Shown here: positions 13,132 to 24,719 of the stretch, piece by piece
How the letters are laid out: each line of letters begins with the position of its first letter
Numbering within the stretch: position 1 is the first letter of the stretch
Source: Cryptomeria japonica
Lineage: Eukaryota > Streptophyta > Pinopsida > Cupressales > Cupressaceae
DNA length: 64,000 nucleotides
Reading direction: 5' to 3'
Assembly (NCBI RefSeq): GCF_030272615.1
Contig: NC_081406.1
Coordinates: 484,251,900 to 484,315,899, forward strand
Made by a program: the position numbers and the translations under genes
The notes under the pieces: model-generated
Database searches by the model: none
Told to the model about the DNA's origin: nothing
The model's input: only the letters and a program-made list of their open reading frames with translations

Positions 13132-13922
13132 TGTTGGCAAATGCACACTCCAATGAGAAATTGTAGGTGCTTGAAGGTTTTGTCATTGATGGTAACCTTG
13201 CAATCATATGATACCAGGAAGATTGGATACCGGCATCGGCAATGAAAAACTCTACATCGGCACAGAGAACACCGACAGTGAAAGAAAGGATACCAGCACC
13301 CTGGCCGACAGGAATTTTGTTTGTAATATATTTTGTAATTAAGTGTAAAATCATTGTAAGCTAACATGGCGAGTTGTAATATGACTCATATATGTATGAG
13401 ATCATTTTGTAATAGGAAATATGTGTGATAGAATGCGAGATAAGAAGACCTAATATGCGAACTATAGGTTAAGGGTTTATGTATGTAGCAGAGCTTAAAC
13501 CGGTACTGGATCTGGCATAGCAGATGCTAATCTGAAGCAGTATAAGAAATTGGATTAATATAATCCATTTTTGTAATTTAGTATGACTTCTTTTGTAATT
13601 GAGCAATGAGCTCTAGGCACTTGGCCCTCCTGCATGTGTAGGCCCCTATTGTAAGAGTAATATTCCCTTATTGGCTAGTAAGCGAATATTGTGGGTCACA
13701 AATCCCACCAAGGTTTTTCCCACATCGGGTTTCCTCGTTAAAATACTGTGTTATTGTGTGCCTCTCATGTGGTTGTTTATATTCTTGTTTACTACATTAT
13801 TTCTTGTTTACCGACACACAGTTTTAATATGATTTTCATGTTTTAAGTCAAGTAAATTTATTAAGCAGTCAGATACTGATTCACCCCCCCTCTCAGTATC
13901 TTTGTGAATCCTAATCCTAACA
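13132..13922 (+). repeat. NAQ-2 3' LTR
   Basis: It runs from TGTTGGCAAATG to CTAACA. Hairpin arms GATACTGA (13872-13879) and TCAGTATC (13893-13900). The last base is shared with the duplicated host segment. Confidence 0.94.
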
Positions 13923-14049
13923 ATAAACACAGAAGACTTGGATCAAATTTTTAGGAGAGCATAGAGGATTCTTTACTTCGTCAGAGACCAAAACATACAC
14001 TGTAGATACATTGGTTGAAGGGAAAGGTAAAGGGATTACAGGTACTCCA
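13922..14049 (+). repeat. 128-bp host duplication, right copy
   Basis: Second copy of 7184-7311, 118 of 128 bases identical, gap-free. Past ACTCCA at 14049 the NAQ-1 second ORF continues with sequence not present on the left. Confidence 0.95.
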
Positions 14050-15163
14050 CCCTCAGTTTTGAATAATATCAAGATAGTGGAAATTGAGCCACTAGTAAAT
14101 GTATAAACAAATACTGAAACATCAGTTAATGCTGAGAACATTGTATAGTGTACTAACATTGAGGACAATTGTCATCTAGATACTAATGTATAGGTTGAGG
14201 ATACTATTCCTAGAGAGGAGCCAACAGTTGCATAGAGTGCACCAAGTGGCGAAGCCACCAGTGCAAGTGAGGAGGTATTAAAGGATAAATCATCAGAGAA
14301 AACAAGGGAATCTGGTAGGGAACTAGTTGCTGGCACATCATTATTGACAATTGACATCTTCTCTAGTGGAAAATAAAACCATCACAGAGATGAGTCCCAT
14401 AGAACTAATGATGATGGTTTCTTAGAAACAGATGGAGGGAACCACATACAAAGGGATTATAGATCAATCCATAACTATTTTGCATAGATTGGTCCCAGAG
14501 TGTAAGATTGAAAATGAAGCGAGCCCTTCCAACAAGCTTAAAGTAATCACTGAGCACATATCAAAAGACTTTCAATCCCTACAACAAATCTCTAACTGGC
14601 AAGCAGTTGAGAAATTCACTCAAGCTAAGAGAGTCGCTTTTGATCAAATCATTGAGAGAGAGAAGAAAAAGATTGAGGAGAAGCTAACTTTGATAGAAAA
14701 CTATTTGAAACAATGTACTAATATATACAAGGTATGTTGCAATACTGAGATACTTACAACAAATGTAGATAAAAAGATAAAAGAGATACAAGAGAAAATT
14801 GCTAGCATTGCTAACTCTTTTGATGGACTAATTTCACTGACAACATCTATTGATGGACAAATTTTGACTTTGGAGAACCAAATTTCTTCTCTTGAAAAGG
14901 AAAGAGATAAGTTAATTTAGAGATCCAGAATTCTCAGAGGTTTGGTGAGTCCAAGATTGGATTCACTTTGTGTACATAAGAACAAATACATGGATATGCT
15001 GGGAAAGCCCACACCGAAAGAAGTTAATGAGAAAGAATCACTTGCATATTTACTGAGTGAACTTGTATCTATCTCTAGCACATTCAAAACTGGCTAGGAT
15101 ACTTATGTGGAGTTATTTGAGAAAGCTTATCCGGAAATCTTAAAATTGGTCAAGCTCTGGTAA

Positions 15164-15415
15164 GACATTTTTTGAGGTATCCAGTGTACAGTACTTATTC
15201 TTTGACATATTTTTTTGGGCATTGATGTCAAAGGGGGAGTAGTATACATGTGAAAAGGGATATAAAAAAAAAATTGCATACATTAGAGGGAGTTACAAAG
15301 TTTTTGGAATTTTAGAGATTTTGGAGTATTGGAATACTTTTGCATATTCAGCTCAGGGGGAGAAAACCATGACCATTTTTCACATGAGTGTTGCCATCTA
15401 TGCCAAGGGGGATAT
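15164..15415 (+). promoter_or_regulatory. NAQ-1 3' untranslated region with polypurine tracts
   Basis: CATTGATGTCAAAGGGGGAG lies at about 15213-15232, a weaker tract at 15356-15362, and CCAAGGGGGATAT directly before the LTR at 15416. Arms GTTGCCATCTATG (15390-15402) and CATTGATAGCAAC (15458-15470) pair with two mismatches in 13 and span the tract and LTR start. Confidence 0.75.
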
Positions 15416-16309
15416 TGTTGGCAATTAACACTCTATTGGTTGGTTTCACTATGTTGTCATTGATAGCAACATTATTTTGGGTTTCAACTTCATATGGTGT
15501 ACCAATAGGCACTTCACAGACTCTACACCGGCACCGACACCGACATGATAGAAGATTTATTTAGTCACCAACAATGCAAACCGACATGGTATAGTAAAGG
15601 TCATTGGTATTGGAGGCCGACATATCTTGAATCTGGCATATACAACTTGTTTTAATGTTTATTCAATTATGTTATATGACCGACATATAATCTGATATTG
15701 TATATATCCTTGTGAGTCAACATAAGGCATAAATTTGTATAGGGTATATAGGGGAGATTGACTAGATCATTTTGGAAAAAGGATAGAGACATGATAGGAT
15801 GGATATATGGATGTAATGTAATGTGAAAAAAATCAGAGAGACTATGTATGTGAGGAATTCATTGTCAGGGTTATTCTGGTATAGAGGTTTAGGGTTTTAA
15901 CCATAACAGACAAAGCTTAAACTGGAACTATATTCTGGTATAGAAGATGCTATCTTAGTAGTTCACACTTCTCTAGATTGTTTTCTATAATGTTATGTAG
16001 TCAATGAGGCTCCTATTATGATTGAGTAGTGTGCTCTAGGCTGTAAGTCTTCCTGCAAGTGCATGCCCATCATATATTGTAATCTCTTCATATGACCAGT
16101 GGATTGATATCGTGGGTCACAATCCTGTCGTGGTTTTTCCTCTTTGAAGTTTTCCACGTATAAATCAGTGTGTTATGGTTCTCATTTATGTGTTTGGCTT
16201 ATTGGTTACATTACTTCTTTAAATTTTGTTTATACCAGTATACTAGTTGGTGTATGAATGTTTTGTTAAGGCTAAAATCTATTATTCCGGTATAACACTG
16301 ATTCACCCC
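15416..16309 (+). repeat. NAQ-1 3' LTR, main part
   Basis: It matches 2813-3720. It stops within the C-rich loop of the end hairpin, where Cop3 inserted (duplicated ACCCC at 16305-16309 and 40375-40379). The last 27 bases of this LTR are at 40380-40406. Confidence 0.93.
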
Positions 16310-17816
16310 AGTTGGCATATGTGCAGAGCATGATGACATGATGATATTGTATGTTATCATTGATGTCAATATGCTGAAGTACAAACTGATATGTTGTAGT
16401 AAGCAAACTGGCAAGAGAACCGGTATGATGATGTAAACCGGTATTTGTGAAAAAGTGAAGCCGTATGTTTTGTCAAGGTGAACTGGTATGTTGGAATGAG
16501 AACCAGTATATGGAAGTTTTGTATTGGGGTTTTATTTGGCATGACTACCGGTTGGTAGTCTCAGCTTTAGGGTTTCCAATTGATGCATTCCAAGATTGTG
16601 CGATTCAACTGATGACATCTTGTGATAAGTTAGCATTGTAATGAAGACTAGATAAGTGTTGCCACGTTAGCCTTGTGCGTGTGAAGGATTTCCTTGAGGA
16701 TCTTGCATGGAGATTGATCCTATCTACCTCGAGAATGTGCAAAGTCTCTGTAAACAGTGGAGAGGCCACGATGAGTTATCAGCTTCCTGAAATGGAAAAG
16801 AATGAATGTTGGAGAACGTCTTGAGATCTGTTCAAGACTGTTGTATTTGATGCAGTGTGATTAACGGTCAGGATTGAACCGACTAGATTGTAAAACCTAA
16901 ATGTTTAGGGTTTATGCTACCGACCTATTTGTTTCCTATAAGGTCGATGATGTTTTTCATTTTGAAGTTGTTGGCAAATGTTATGTGTGTATCCCAGTGA
17001 GTGATACTTGATTCTTGCTAGACTGGAGAAGTGTGTCGATACCTGCAAAGTGTGATTGCAGAAGATGAGGAGCTAAAGCGGATCTGCCTTGACATTGAGT
17101 GTTGTTATCAGATCAATGTATTACTTGTTGAATTCTAACCATTTCAGCAGTTGGAAAATCCCTTAACCGAGTAGCTTTAACAGGATTTTGTGTAAATCCT
17201 TTAACAGGGTGACTCAATTCAATGAGTTCTTCAAATCCTCTTGCGAGGTAACCTTTAACAGGGTTCTAACCTTTAACCGGGTATTTAGCCATCCCTTAAT
17301 TGGGTGATCCCTAGCAGGATCGGTTCCTAGTAGAACCTATTGTAATAGTCTTTAACTGGACTAGGATCCTAATAGAGCAGACTTCAAAAGAGTTCAAGAA
17401 CAACTTGTGGGTATTCATCCCCACTGTGGTTTTTCCCAGTTGGGTTTCCATGTGAAAAATTAGTGTGTCATGTGTGATGCCTTTCATGTGATGGTTTGGT
17501 GTTTTATGTCAAACTGGTAAAATATGTTGAACTAGCAATCATTATATTTTTGATGATAGATTACTTGTTTATGCATAAGGGTGAAGTGGAAATGAGGTAT
17601 TAGATTGTATGGAAAGCTAAGGGTTACCAGTTTATGTCTTTCACATTCTCACCGTGCTTTACCAATAGTAATCTGATTTAGACTGGTGTTATTGCTTGCC
17701 AGTCAAAGTTCAGTGTGTGCAGTCAAACCGATTCAGGGAAAGTGTTTTTGCCTGTACTGATTCACCCCCCCGTCTCAGTACCAGTTTGGTACTAACTGTT
17801 CATCATTTATTCATCA
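16310..17816 (+). repeat. Cop3 5' LTR
   Basis: It begins AGTTGGCATATG (first base mutated from T) and ends TTCATCA. The U3 part carries a run of ACCGGTATG-like words at 16390-16560. Hairpin arms GTACTGA (17754-17760) and TCAGTAC (17775-17781) pair perfectly around a C-rich loop. Confidence 0.94.
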
Positions 17817-17818
17817 AT

Positions 17819-17830
17819 TGGTATCAGAGT
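17819..17830 (+). promoter_or_regulatory. Cop3 primer binding site
   Basis: TGGTATCAGAGT lies two bases after the LTR and matches the initiator-Met tRNA site at 11 of 12 positions. Confidence 0.88.
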
Positions 17831-17887
17831 GTCCTCCAGGTCCTCTATGTTGTAAGCTTAACCGCATGAGGAAAAGATCCTACTCTA

Positions 17888-20047
17888 ATGATGAAGAGGG
17901 AAGGTCCAAAGTTCAACAAAGACAACTTTAAAATATGGAAGGACAAAATGAAGATATACATTAGAAGCATGGGTGCTCAACATTGGAGCTATGTTGAGAA
18001 TGGTTATGTTGTCCCTACCAGTACTCTCACCAATGATCAAAAGAGAGAAGTTCAGGAGAATGGGCAAGTCATGGAAGCCCTAATCAGCAGTCTATTTGAC
18101 ATTGAGTTTATTGATGTTTAGGATAAAGACAATCCCAAAGAAGTATGGGATGCTCTTGAGAATATCTATGGAGGTGATGAGCATGTGAAACAAGCTAAGG
18201 AAGAGAGCCTTAGGGGAAATTTTTAAGACATGCAGATGGTTGAAGGAGAGACCATTCAATAATATGGAATAAGAATCAAAATTGTTGTTAGAGACATCAA
18301 GAGTGCAGGTGGTATAATAGATGATTCCACTATCATTAGCAAAGTCTTGAGATCCTTATTACCGATCTATGCAATAAGGGTTGCTGCTATTCAGGAGTTG
18401 AGGTCTATAGACAAGACAAAGGTATCCCTAGACTCCATCATTGCTAAGTTGACAACTTATGAGCTAAATAATTATGATGGCAGTATTTAGAGGACTGAAT
18501 CAGCCTCTAGAGCATCTACTACACCATCTAGAAAGGGAAAAGAAGCTACTACCAGTGGTGAACCAAGACAAAGCAGAGAAATGGATGATGAGGAGATCCT
18601 GATGGAATTTGAAGCTCTTCTTGCCAAGAGACTTCCTAAGGGAATTGGTAAATACAGAGGTAAGATCCCTTTGAAATGCTTTTCTTGCAATAGGATAGGA
18701 CACATTGCTGTAAACTATTCTAATGGTGATAACAAGGACAAACTAGAGAAGTTCAAAGGAGGAAACAGGAGAAACTATTTTGTAGTAGTTGATGAAGGTG
18801 TCACTAATGAGGAATCAGAAGATGAAGAAAGTGAAGACATTGTGTTTGTAGTAGTTAAGGAAGATGTGTCAGACAAGAAGGCTCTTGTCTCCCACTTTGA
18901 TAATTCCAATGAGTGGATCATTGATAGTGGCTGTTCTCACCATATGACTGGTGACCGGAGTAAGTTCTATCTCTGGAAGAGTATGATGGTGGTGTGGTTT
19001 TTTTTGGTAATGATGCACCATGTATGGTAAAAGGTAGAGGGCCCATCTCTCTGAATGGAAAAAGCAGTGTTGATAATGTGTATTGGTTAGAAGGTCTCAA
19101 ACACAACCTTTTGAGAGTTGCCCAACTGAATGATAATGGACTCACTCTGGAATTCAGAGATGGAGTGTCTAAAATAAAAGGTAAGAGTGGTGAACTGATG
19201 GCCACTAGTATGTAGACCAAAGGTAACCTATTTCAGCTGAATGCAAACATCAGTACATGTCTAATGGCTAAGTTTGATGATAGCTGGATATGGCATAGGA
19301 GACTCTGCCATGTAAACTTTGATAATATTGTGAAGGCTGGTAAGATCAAGGCAGTTAGAGGATTGCCTATGCTGATAAAATGAGTGAATCCTATGTGCAG
19401 AGAGTGTCAACTAGGGAAAATGTCTTCCTCAACCTTCAAAGGTAAATCTTTCATTGCAGACAATTTACTTGATCTTGTGCATACTGATTTTTGTGGTCCT
19501 ATGAAAACTAGGAGTGTGCAGGGAGATAGATATTTTATGATTCTTACTGATGATTTCTCAAGAATGATGTGGGTCACAGTCTTGAAGGACAAGTCTGAAG
19601 CCTTTGGAAAGTTCAAAGCCTTTAGAGCACTAGTTGAAAAAGAAAGTGGTAAGAGGATTAAGTGCCTAAGAACTGATCAAGGAGAAGAATTCACTTCCGG
19701 TGAATTCAATAAGTACTATGAAGAGAATGACATCAAGAGGCAATTGTCTGCCCCTCAGACTCCACAACAGAATGGCCTAGCAGAGAGAAACACTAGACTA
19801 TAGTTGAAGCAGCCAGAACAATGCTGATCCAAGGAAAAGTTGCTCACACCTTTTGGAGAGAAGCGGTGAGCACTACAGTCTACACAATGAATTGGGTACC
19901 CATCAAGAAAGGTAAGGATAAAACTCCTTATGAGTATTGGACTGGTAAGACACCAGTAGTAAGCTACTTTATAGTGTTTTGTAGCAAATGTTAGATCAAG
20001 AGGAGTGAACATCAAAGAAAGTTTGATGCAAAATGTGATGAGGGAAT
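17888..20047 (+). pseudogene. Cop3 gag, protease and integrase (5' part of polyprotein)
   Basis: Gag begins MMKREGPKFNKDNFKIWK, typical of Copia Gag (UBN2 type). A knuckle CFSCNRIGHIAVNYS (last Cys lost) lies near 18676. Protease has the intact active-site motif WIIDSGCSHHMTGD (18913). After a frameshift near 19000 comes HNLLRVAQLND. Integrase has its zinc-finger region (LWHRRLCH near 19290, CRECQLGKM near 19396) and core blocks HTDFCGPMKTRS, LRTDQGEEFTSGEF and APQTPQQNGLAERN (19384-19803). The frame ends at KCDEGI, where J inserted. Stops at 18119-18121 and 18488-18490 fit CAG to TAG. Confidence 0.93.
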
Positions 20048-20930
20048 TGTTGTTCTCAAATTCTGATTCCCTTCTCTCCTCCCTATTAGGAATACAATAA
20101 ACTCTGTTTGCATATGAAAGAGGACACCAAGAAAGAACAAAACTCTAGAAAAACATATAACAAGGTTTCAAAACCTTCTACACTTTGAACTTATCCAAAG
20201 TTCAGGTGGGTATACCTTCTATGAAATTTTTCACACTTTAAGATTGAGATCCATAGTAAACCAAATGTTAAAAACCCATGGATTTGATCACCTCAATGAA
20301 ACTGAAACATTAAAAAGAAAAAATTGTGTTTATTTTTAGTATTGATCTTCAAGAAAGATAGAAAGAATCCCACAATTGGATACCAGTGCCTTATTCGGGC
20401 TACAGAGTCACCCAAATCAAATTAGAATTCCAAAACTAAACAATCCCATACATTTCACCACCTCGGCCTTAGCTAACCCCATGTTGGTCTCAAATTATGA
20501 TTTCCTTATTCTCTCTGTAATAATTCTCAAGCCTTTGCTGCTTATGGAGAGAAACAACAGGGAACCGAAACAAAAGACAACATATAACAAGGTTTATACA
20601 AAAACCTTCTACACTTCAAACTTTCACTAAGCTTAGGCAGGTTTACCCTCTGTGATTACTTTTCACAACTGTGATTGAAAACTTACAGAGAAGACCAGTG
20701 CCAACATTCTGCAAACCTTATCACTTTTAACATAATTGAATATAAGAGAAAGACTTGTAATCATTTTTTGTTTGATCACCAAGAAGGTTATGTAACCTAG
20801 AAAAACTATACCAGTGCCTTATCCTGGGCTTCAGAGTCACCTAAGCTATACAAGAATTCTGAATTTGCACGTTTTAATACATTCTATCACTTCAACTTCA
20901 TTAACTTAATATATGCCTGACATATATGTA
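20048..20930. repeat. J left end: two tandem copies of a unit of about 434 bp
   Basis: The start TGTTGTTCTCAAATT (20048) recurs as TGTTGGTCTCAAATT at 20483. Both units then share ACATATAACAAGGTTT, AACCTTCTACACTT and CAGTGCCTTAT with CAGAGTCACC in the same order. The copies are diverged and contain no gene. Confidence 0.75.
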
Positions 20931-23900
20931 AGTTTTTCCTTTATGCTAAACCTGTTCATCAAATTCAAGCAGAAAACACTATTGATTCACTAACAGAGGG
21001 GTTCTATGTATATATTTAATTCCTCCCCTTGAGAGAAAAACCTAAAATACCTCTGTAAGATTGCCTTACAATCCCCATCCAATCAAATAACCCTTGATTA
21101 TTTAGAAGAACATAGTAAATCAATAAATGCATGCAAAAATACAACATAAATTGAGCTCAAAATGATTTGAACTGTATATTGATATCCATCATCAAATTCT
21201 ACATCTAACTCAGAGTGATCTTCCAAAAATCAGAAAAGGCCCTAAATATACTTTGCTAGAGTTATTTTACAAAATTCTTGAGATCCTTTACAAAATGAGA
21301 AGAATAGAGACTAAGAAGAAGAGGGAAAAGATTAGGTTTGCAACCGAAATTGCCAGATGCCTACTTCCCTAACTGAAAAGTATTCTATTCTCCTTTCCAT
21401 GTAAACTCCTCTCAAAATGTCAAAGTTTTGTTGAAACAAAATTCATGATTGGATTCCTCATCTTGAGGGCTTTCCAACGGTATACAATACTTGCCATTTC
21501 GAGAAAAAATCAGCCTCTGAGTTAATTAATCACTCATGTACCTCTGTCATCTACATTTTTCGAATTTTCTATATAGTCTCAACTATATATTTAATCTGAT
21601 TTTAACTTTGATTTTTTCTCTGATTTTGGCCTTGACGTCCTGCCACATGGCAGTCTCTGATTGGCTGATGGGATCCAGTGGGATGACACCTCACTGAGTA
21701 GCCACCTGGACTGCCTTGTCACCACCACCTATGCAGCATTGGACTGCCATCTGTATGTCACATCATCGCCATGTATGCACCACTGGATGAGACCCATGAG
21801 CTGGACCTCCACCTGGACCCACCACCTATCTTTTGCCATTTCACAATGGCTAACAGGCATGCACCTTCGGGCTCTGAAATCACGCAGGTCGTCGGATCTT
21901 CCGAATTTGCTCACTCTTTAACACTTTGTTTTTTGCACATGCTTTTCGCTATTTCGCAGAGCTTAACTAGCGATCATCTTTCCTTCATGAAGTCGCGCCA
22001 GCCATTGGATCTCCTAAACTTTCTTGATCTTTAACTCTTTTCACTATTTCGTGAACCTTAACCGACGAGCATCTTCAGCTTGCAAATCAACATGGACCGT
22101 CGATCTCCTGCAACTTTCTCGCTGGTTAAGCCATTCGTTCTCTACAAAACTCATCTGCCTTGGGATCCATGCCTGCGTGGGGTCCACCTGGTTGCCACTC
22201 AGTCAGCCTCCTCAGTTACCTTGGGATCTATATCCATGTGCGTGGGGTCCACCTTGGGCATCCATCAACACCATTCGTCAAAAGCCTCAAACTTTTGACA
22301 CTATACTTGTGTGGAGCTTTGCATTTAAACATCAAAAAATTGCATTCCCCAGCCAATGTGGGATTAATACTCAAGCCTGGGACTGCACTTTTGAAAGCTT
22401 TTAATGGTGCCAATGGTGTTCGCTTGAGTTTTTGAAAGATTGATCTTTGTATCCTTGTACATCATCACTGTATTCTTGCTGAGTATTGTTATCCCACGCT
22501 CCCTCTCTAAATCATTGGAATCCATAATTTCTTTCATGAGCAAAAAAAAATGACTATCAACACCTTCTACGCAGGAGGGAGGACTGATTTCATTTTGCAT
22601 TTGAGATTGCATTTGTTGGAGTTTATGATGCCCTTCTCCATCTTCAATGTGCTATTGCATTCAAAGAATATGCCCGAAGATCCATACAGAGGGAGATTTA
22701 CATGCTTTAAACTGTCGATTGCAATTGCTAAGTAGTATTTTCAACTGCTACACATTGCCCATTGGTTTTCAACGCTGAAGTCTAAACTCCACATAGCTGC
22801 ACCTCACAACATTGCATTAGCTTGGGGTTTCTATGCCTCCTCAACACTACATTGCCTGCTATTAACTAATTTGATTTTAAAAGAATTAATGGCCTTCACC
22901 AAACACTGTGCAGGCCCAACCAATTTCATTTGTTTGAAAGCTTTATTTTCCAGAAACCACGGTATGGAGAAATCAGAAATCACACCATAGCAGAGGGAAG
23001 TGTTGGAGGGAAGACACACCTGCCATTTACATTTTATTGAAAGTTTCAATGGCTGCCAAACATTTTGCTGGAGTTTAGTTAGTTCTCCAAACTCCACGCA
23101 AAGGAAATTTGGTTAAATTGTCTTATAAAACCTTTTCAAAACCACACCAAAACCATAAGGCAAGGAGGATTTCGGAGGCATGCAAGATTGGAGGTGTTTG
23201 CTAGTCTTGAAGCTGCTTGGAGGTTCCTAAAAGTTTCAACGCCTTCTCCATGAACACTACTGCTGAATACATTGGTTTTAAAAGTGAAATTCCTTTGCCA
23301 TGCCATGCAGAGGGGAAGATTGCTTGGGCTTCAAAATCTGCCTATTGCGTTTTGTTGGAAGTTTTCTATATCTACTCCAAACTTCCTATAGTACATTACA
23401 AGCATAATAAACATTTACATGCATTCCTTACTCTTCCACTCACCATTCTGCACACTAACACAATCATGTTGAAGATCCGCAATATATACTTGTTTTCTCT
23501 GATGTAAATATATGTACTTTATAATAGTTGAGCCTCCACTCATCAGCAATAACTCTGACATGTCACACTTATTCTCATCACACCACATGAATTTCAACAT
23601 CAATTCCTATTGTACTTATACTCTAATCCATTGACACTCACCATTTTCTATTCCTTGAGATATTCAAACTGTTTATTTATTGATAGTGAGAAAAAGACAT
23701 AATATCTGAAGTGTGTTTTATAATGACCATGCATGATTTTTTAATGATATGATAAAACCTGTCACATTCTCTCAAAATGGAAGTGACAAACATGCACTGC
23801 ATCGATACCCAGCTCGGTTATGGAAGATACATGCTTTTCTTTGAGACTATTTCGCCACAAAATTAATGCGCGGGCATGAGCCAGATCGGGCCCCAAAGTG

Positions 23901-24261
23901 GGTTTGACTAAAAAAAAAATCGTTTTCATGCAACTGACCTCTGAAATACCTTAGGAACCTTAAACTTACCTCTGGAATCGATCAGTGCCATTTTTAGATC
24001 ATCAGACCGAGTTTTGCAACTTTCAGGCACTTGCGCCACATTTTCACATTTAATCGTGAAGACGTAATTTTCAAATTAGTCAAAACACCTTTCTGGACCT
24101 CACCATTTGATAGGCGTGTACTTTTATATACAGGCATGAAGTCTACCAAACAGTTTCTCAAGACGAATCCCCAGTGAAGAAATATTAATTGTCAAAAATG
24201 ACCAACTGGCTTTGTCGGCACTGCGGACCTGATGAAGTCAATGTTCAGGCAACTCATGATG
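20931..24261. other. J left arm, non-coding
   Basis: No supported gene. About 20905-21310 is similar, in the same orientation, to about 30140-30545, just downstream of the J ORF (shared TTCATCAAATTCAAG, TGCCTTACAATCC, CAATCAAATAACCC). Between 21830 and 22110 lie three or four degenerate units with the CACTATTTCGC...GATC pattern of the array at 34000-35280. From 22450 to 24261 I see nothing recognisable. The open frames there have no conserved look. Confidence 0.6.
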
Positions 24262-24707
24262 TGTTGGTGTAAATAATTATTCATCTTGGATATTATTACA
24301 CTTAAGTTTACTTAGGAAATGCATTTCATAGTAGTTTGGGTATGAGACACTTGGGTGTTTGTGCCACATTGGGATAGTGTGTGTAGGAGAAATTCCATCT
24401 TTTATGGTGTTGATCTTGTTGTTACACTCCACATTCAGTGGGTGATCCAGCTCATGTGGACTATTATATTATTTCTCCTACCTACCCACACCTATTTCCT
24501 ACCTACCCTTGTTTCTTATTGAGCCACATGTCATGTTTGTGTACTCACATATCCCTAGCCTTGCCTATATAAGCAAGATCATCTACATTATATGTAATTG
24601 ATATTATTGATCATTTTCTATTGATGAGAATACAGTTTATTCTTGTCCTATATTGTGTCTCTATTTTGTACATTTCATTGAGCTCTTGATCTTGGCAAAA
24701 TCTCACA
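24262..24707 (+). repeat. K 5' LTR
   Basis: It runs TGTTGGTGTAAAT to AAATCTCACA, 446 bp. It contains a 20-bp tandem duplication (CCTACCTACCC region) missing from the 3' LTR. Confidence 0.96.
24566..24573 (+). promoter_or_regulatory. TATA box in K 5' LTR
   Basis: TATATAAG, preceded by a C-rich stretch. The same word is at 29164-29171 in the 3' LTR. A plausible core promoter for the element RNA. Confidence 0.6.
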
Positions 24708-24719
24708 TGGTATCAGAGC
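24708..24719 (+). promoter_or_regulatory. K primer binding site
   Basis: TGGTATCAGAGC directly follows the LTR and is a perfect 12-base match to the initiator-Met tRNA site used by Copia elements. Confidence 0.93.

Larger units (their letters stand above)
7306..13922 (+). mobile_element. NAQ-2, non-autonomous LTR retrotransposon
   Basis: This plus-strand element is nested in the second ORF of NAQ-1. Parts in order: 5' LTR (7306-8081, lacking its first 15 bases), primer site, four-knuckle Gag-like ORF, second ORF, two polypurine tracts, and a full 3' LTR (13132-13922). The two LTRs differ at roughly one base in ten over the first 160 bases by eye, so it is old. No 5-bp target duplication is present. 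Instead, 128 bp of host sequence is repeated on both sides. Confidence 0.93.
5252..15163 (+). pseudogene. NAQ-1 second ORF, unknown function (split by NAQ-2)
   Basis: It starts with MEAGSSSIPIFIANP, collinear with the second ORFs of NAQ-2 and NAQ-3. Conserved blocks in order are GAFSRISEGVVYVEDV, RVHGEFIWL, KITKEAIRAITGLPS (5252-5737), IWIEDLGYEIDAYI (about 6290), and LYLDIYKKALTEIEKE with ARRLSIM (6910-7020). The frame is cut at 7311, and NAQ-2 then intervenes. The remainder (14050-15163) has an acidic Ser/Thr-rich stretch and a long coiled-coil C-terminus (14432-14920: DKKIKEIQEKIASI, LENQISSLEKERDKLI). There are several stops and frameshifts. It lacks the catalytic motifs of retroelement enzymes. 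The order of parts recalls ORFs of unknown role found in plant retroelements. Confidence 0.75.

Noticed and set aside
7184-14049. Treating the 128-bp repeat as an ordinary target-site duplication
   Set aside because: Copia integrases leave about 5 bp; the other clear insertions here show 5 bp, and this LTR end is also truncated.
22024-22435. Overlapping open frames near 22.2 kb
   Set aside because: Several frames are open in the same stretch, which is degenerate repeat sequence of J; no protein-like pattern.
23800-24261. Possible host gene or promoter between J repeats and K
   Set aside because: No splice-like or coding pattern could be supported; the TATA word at 24566 belongs to the K LTR.
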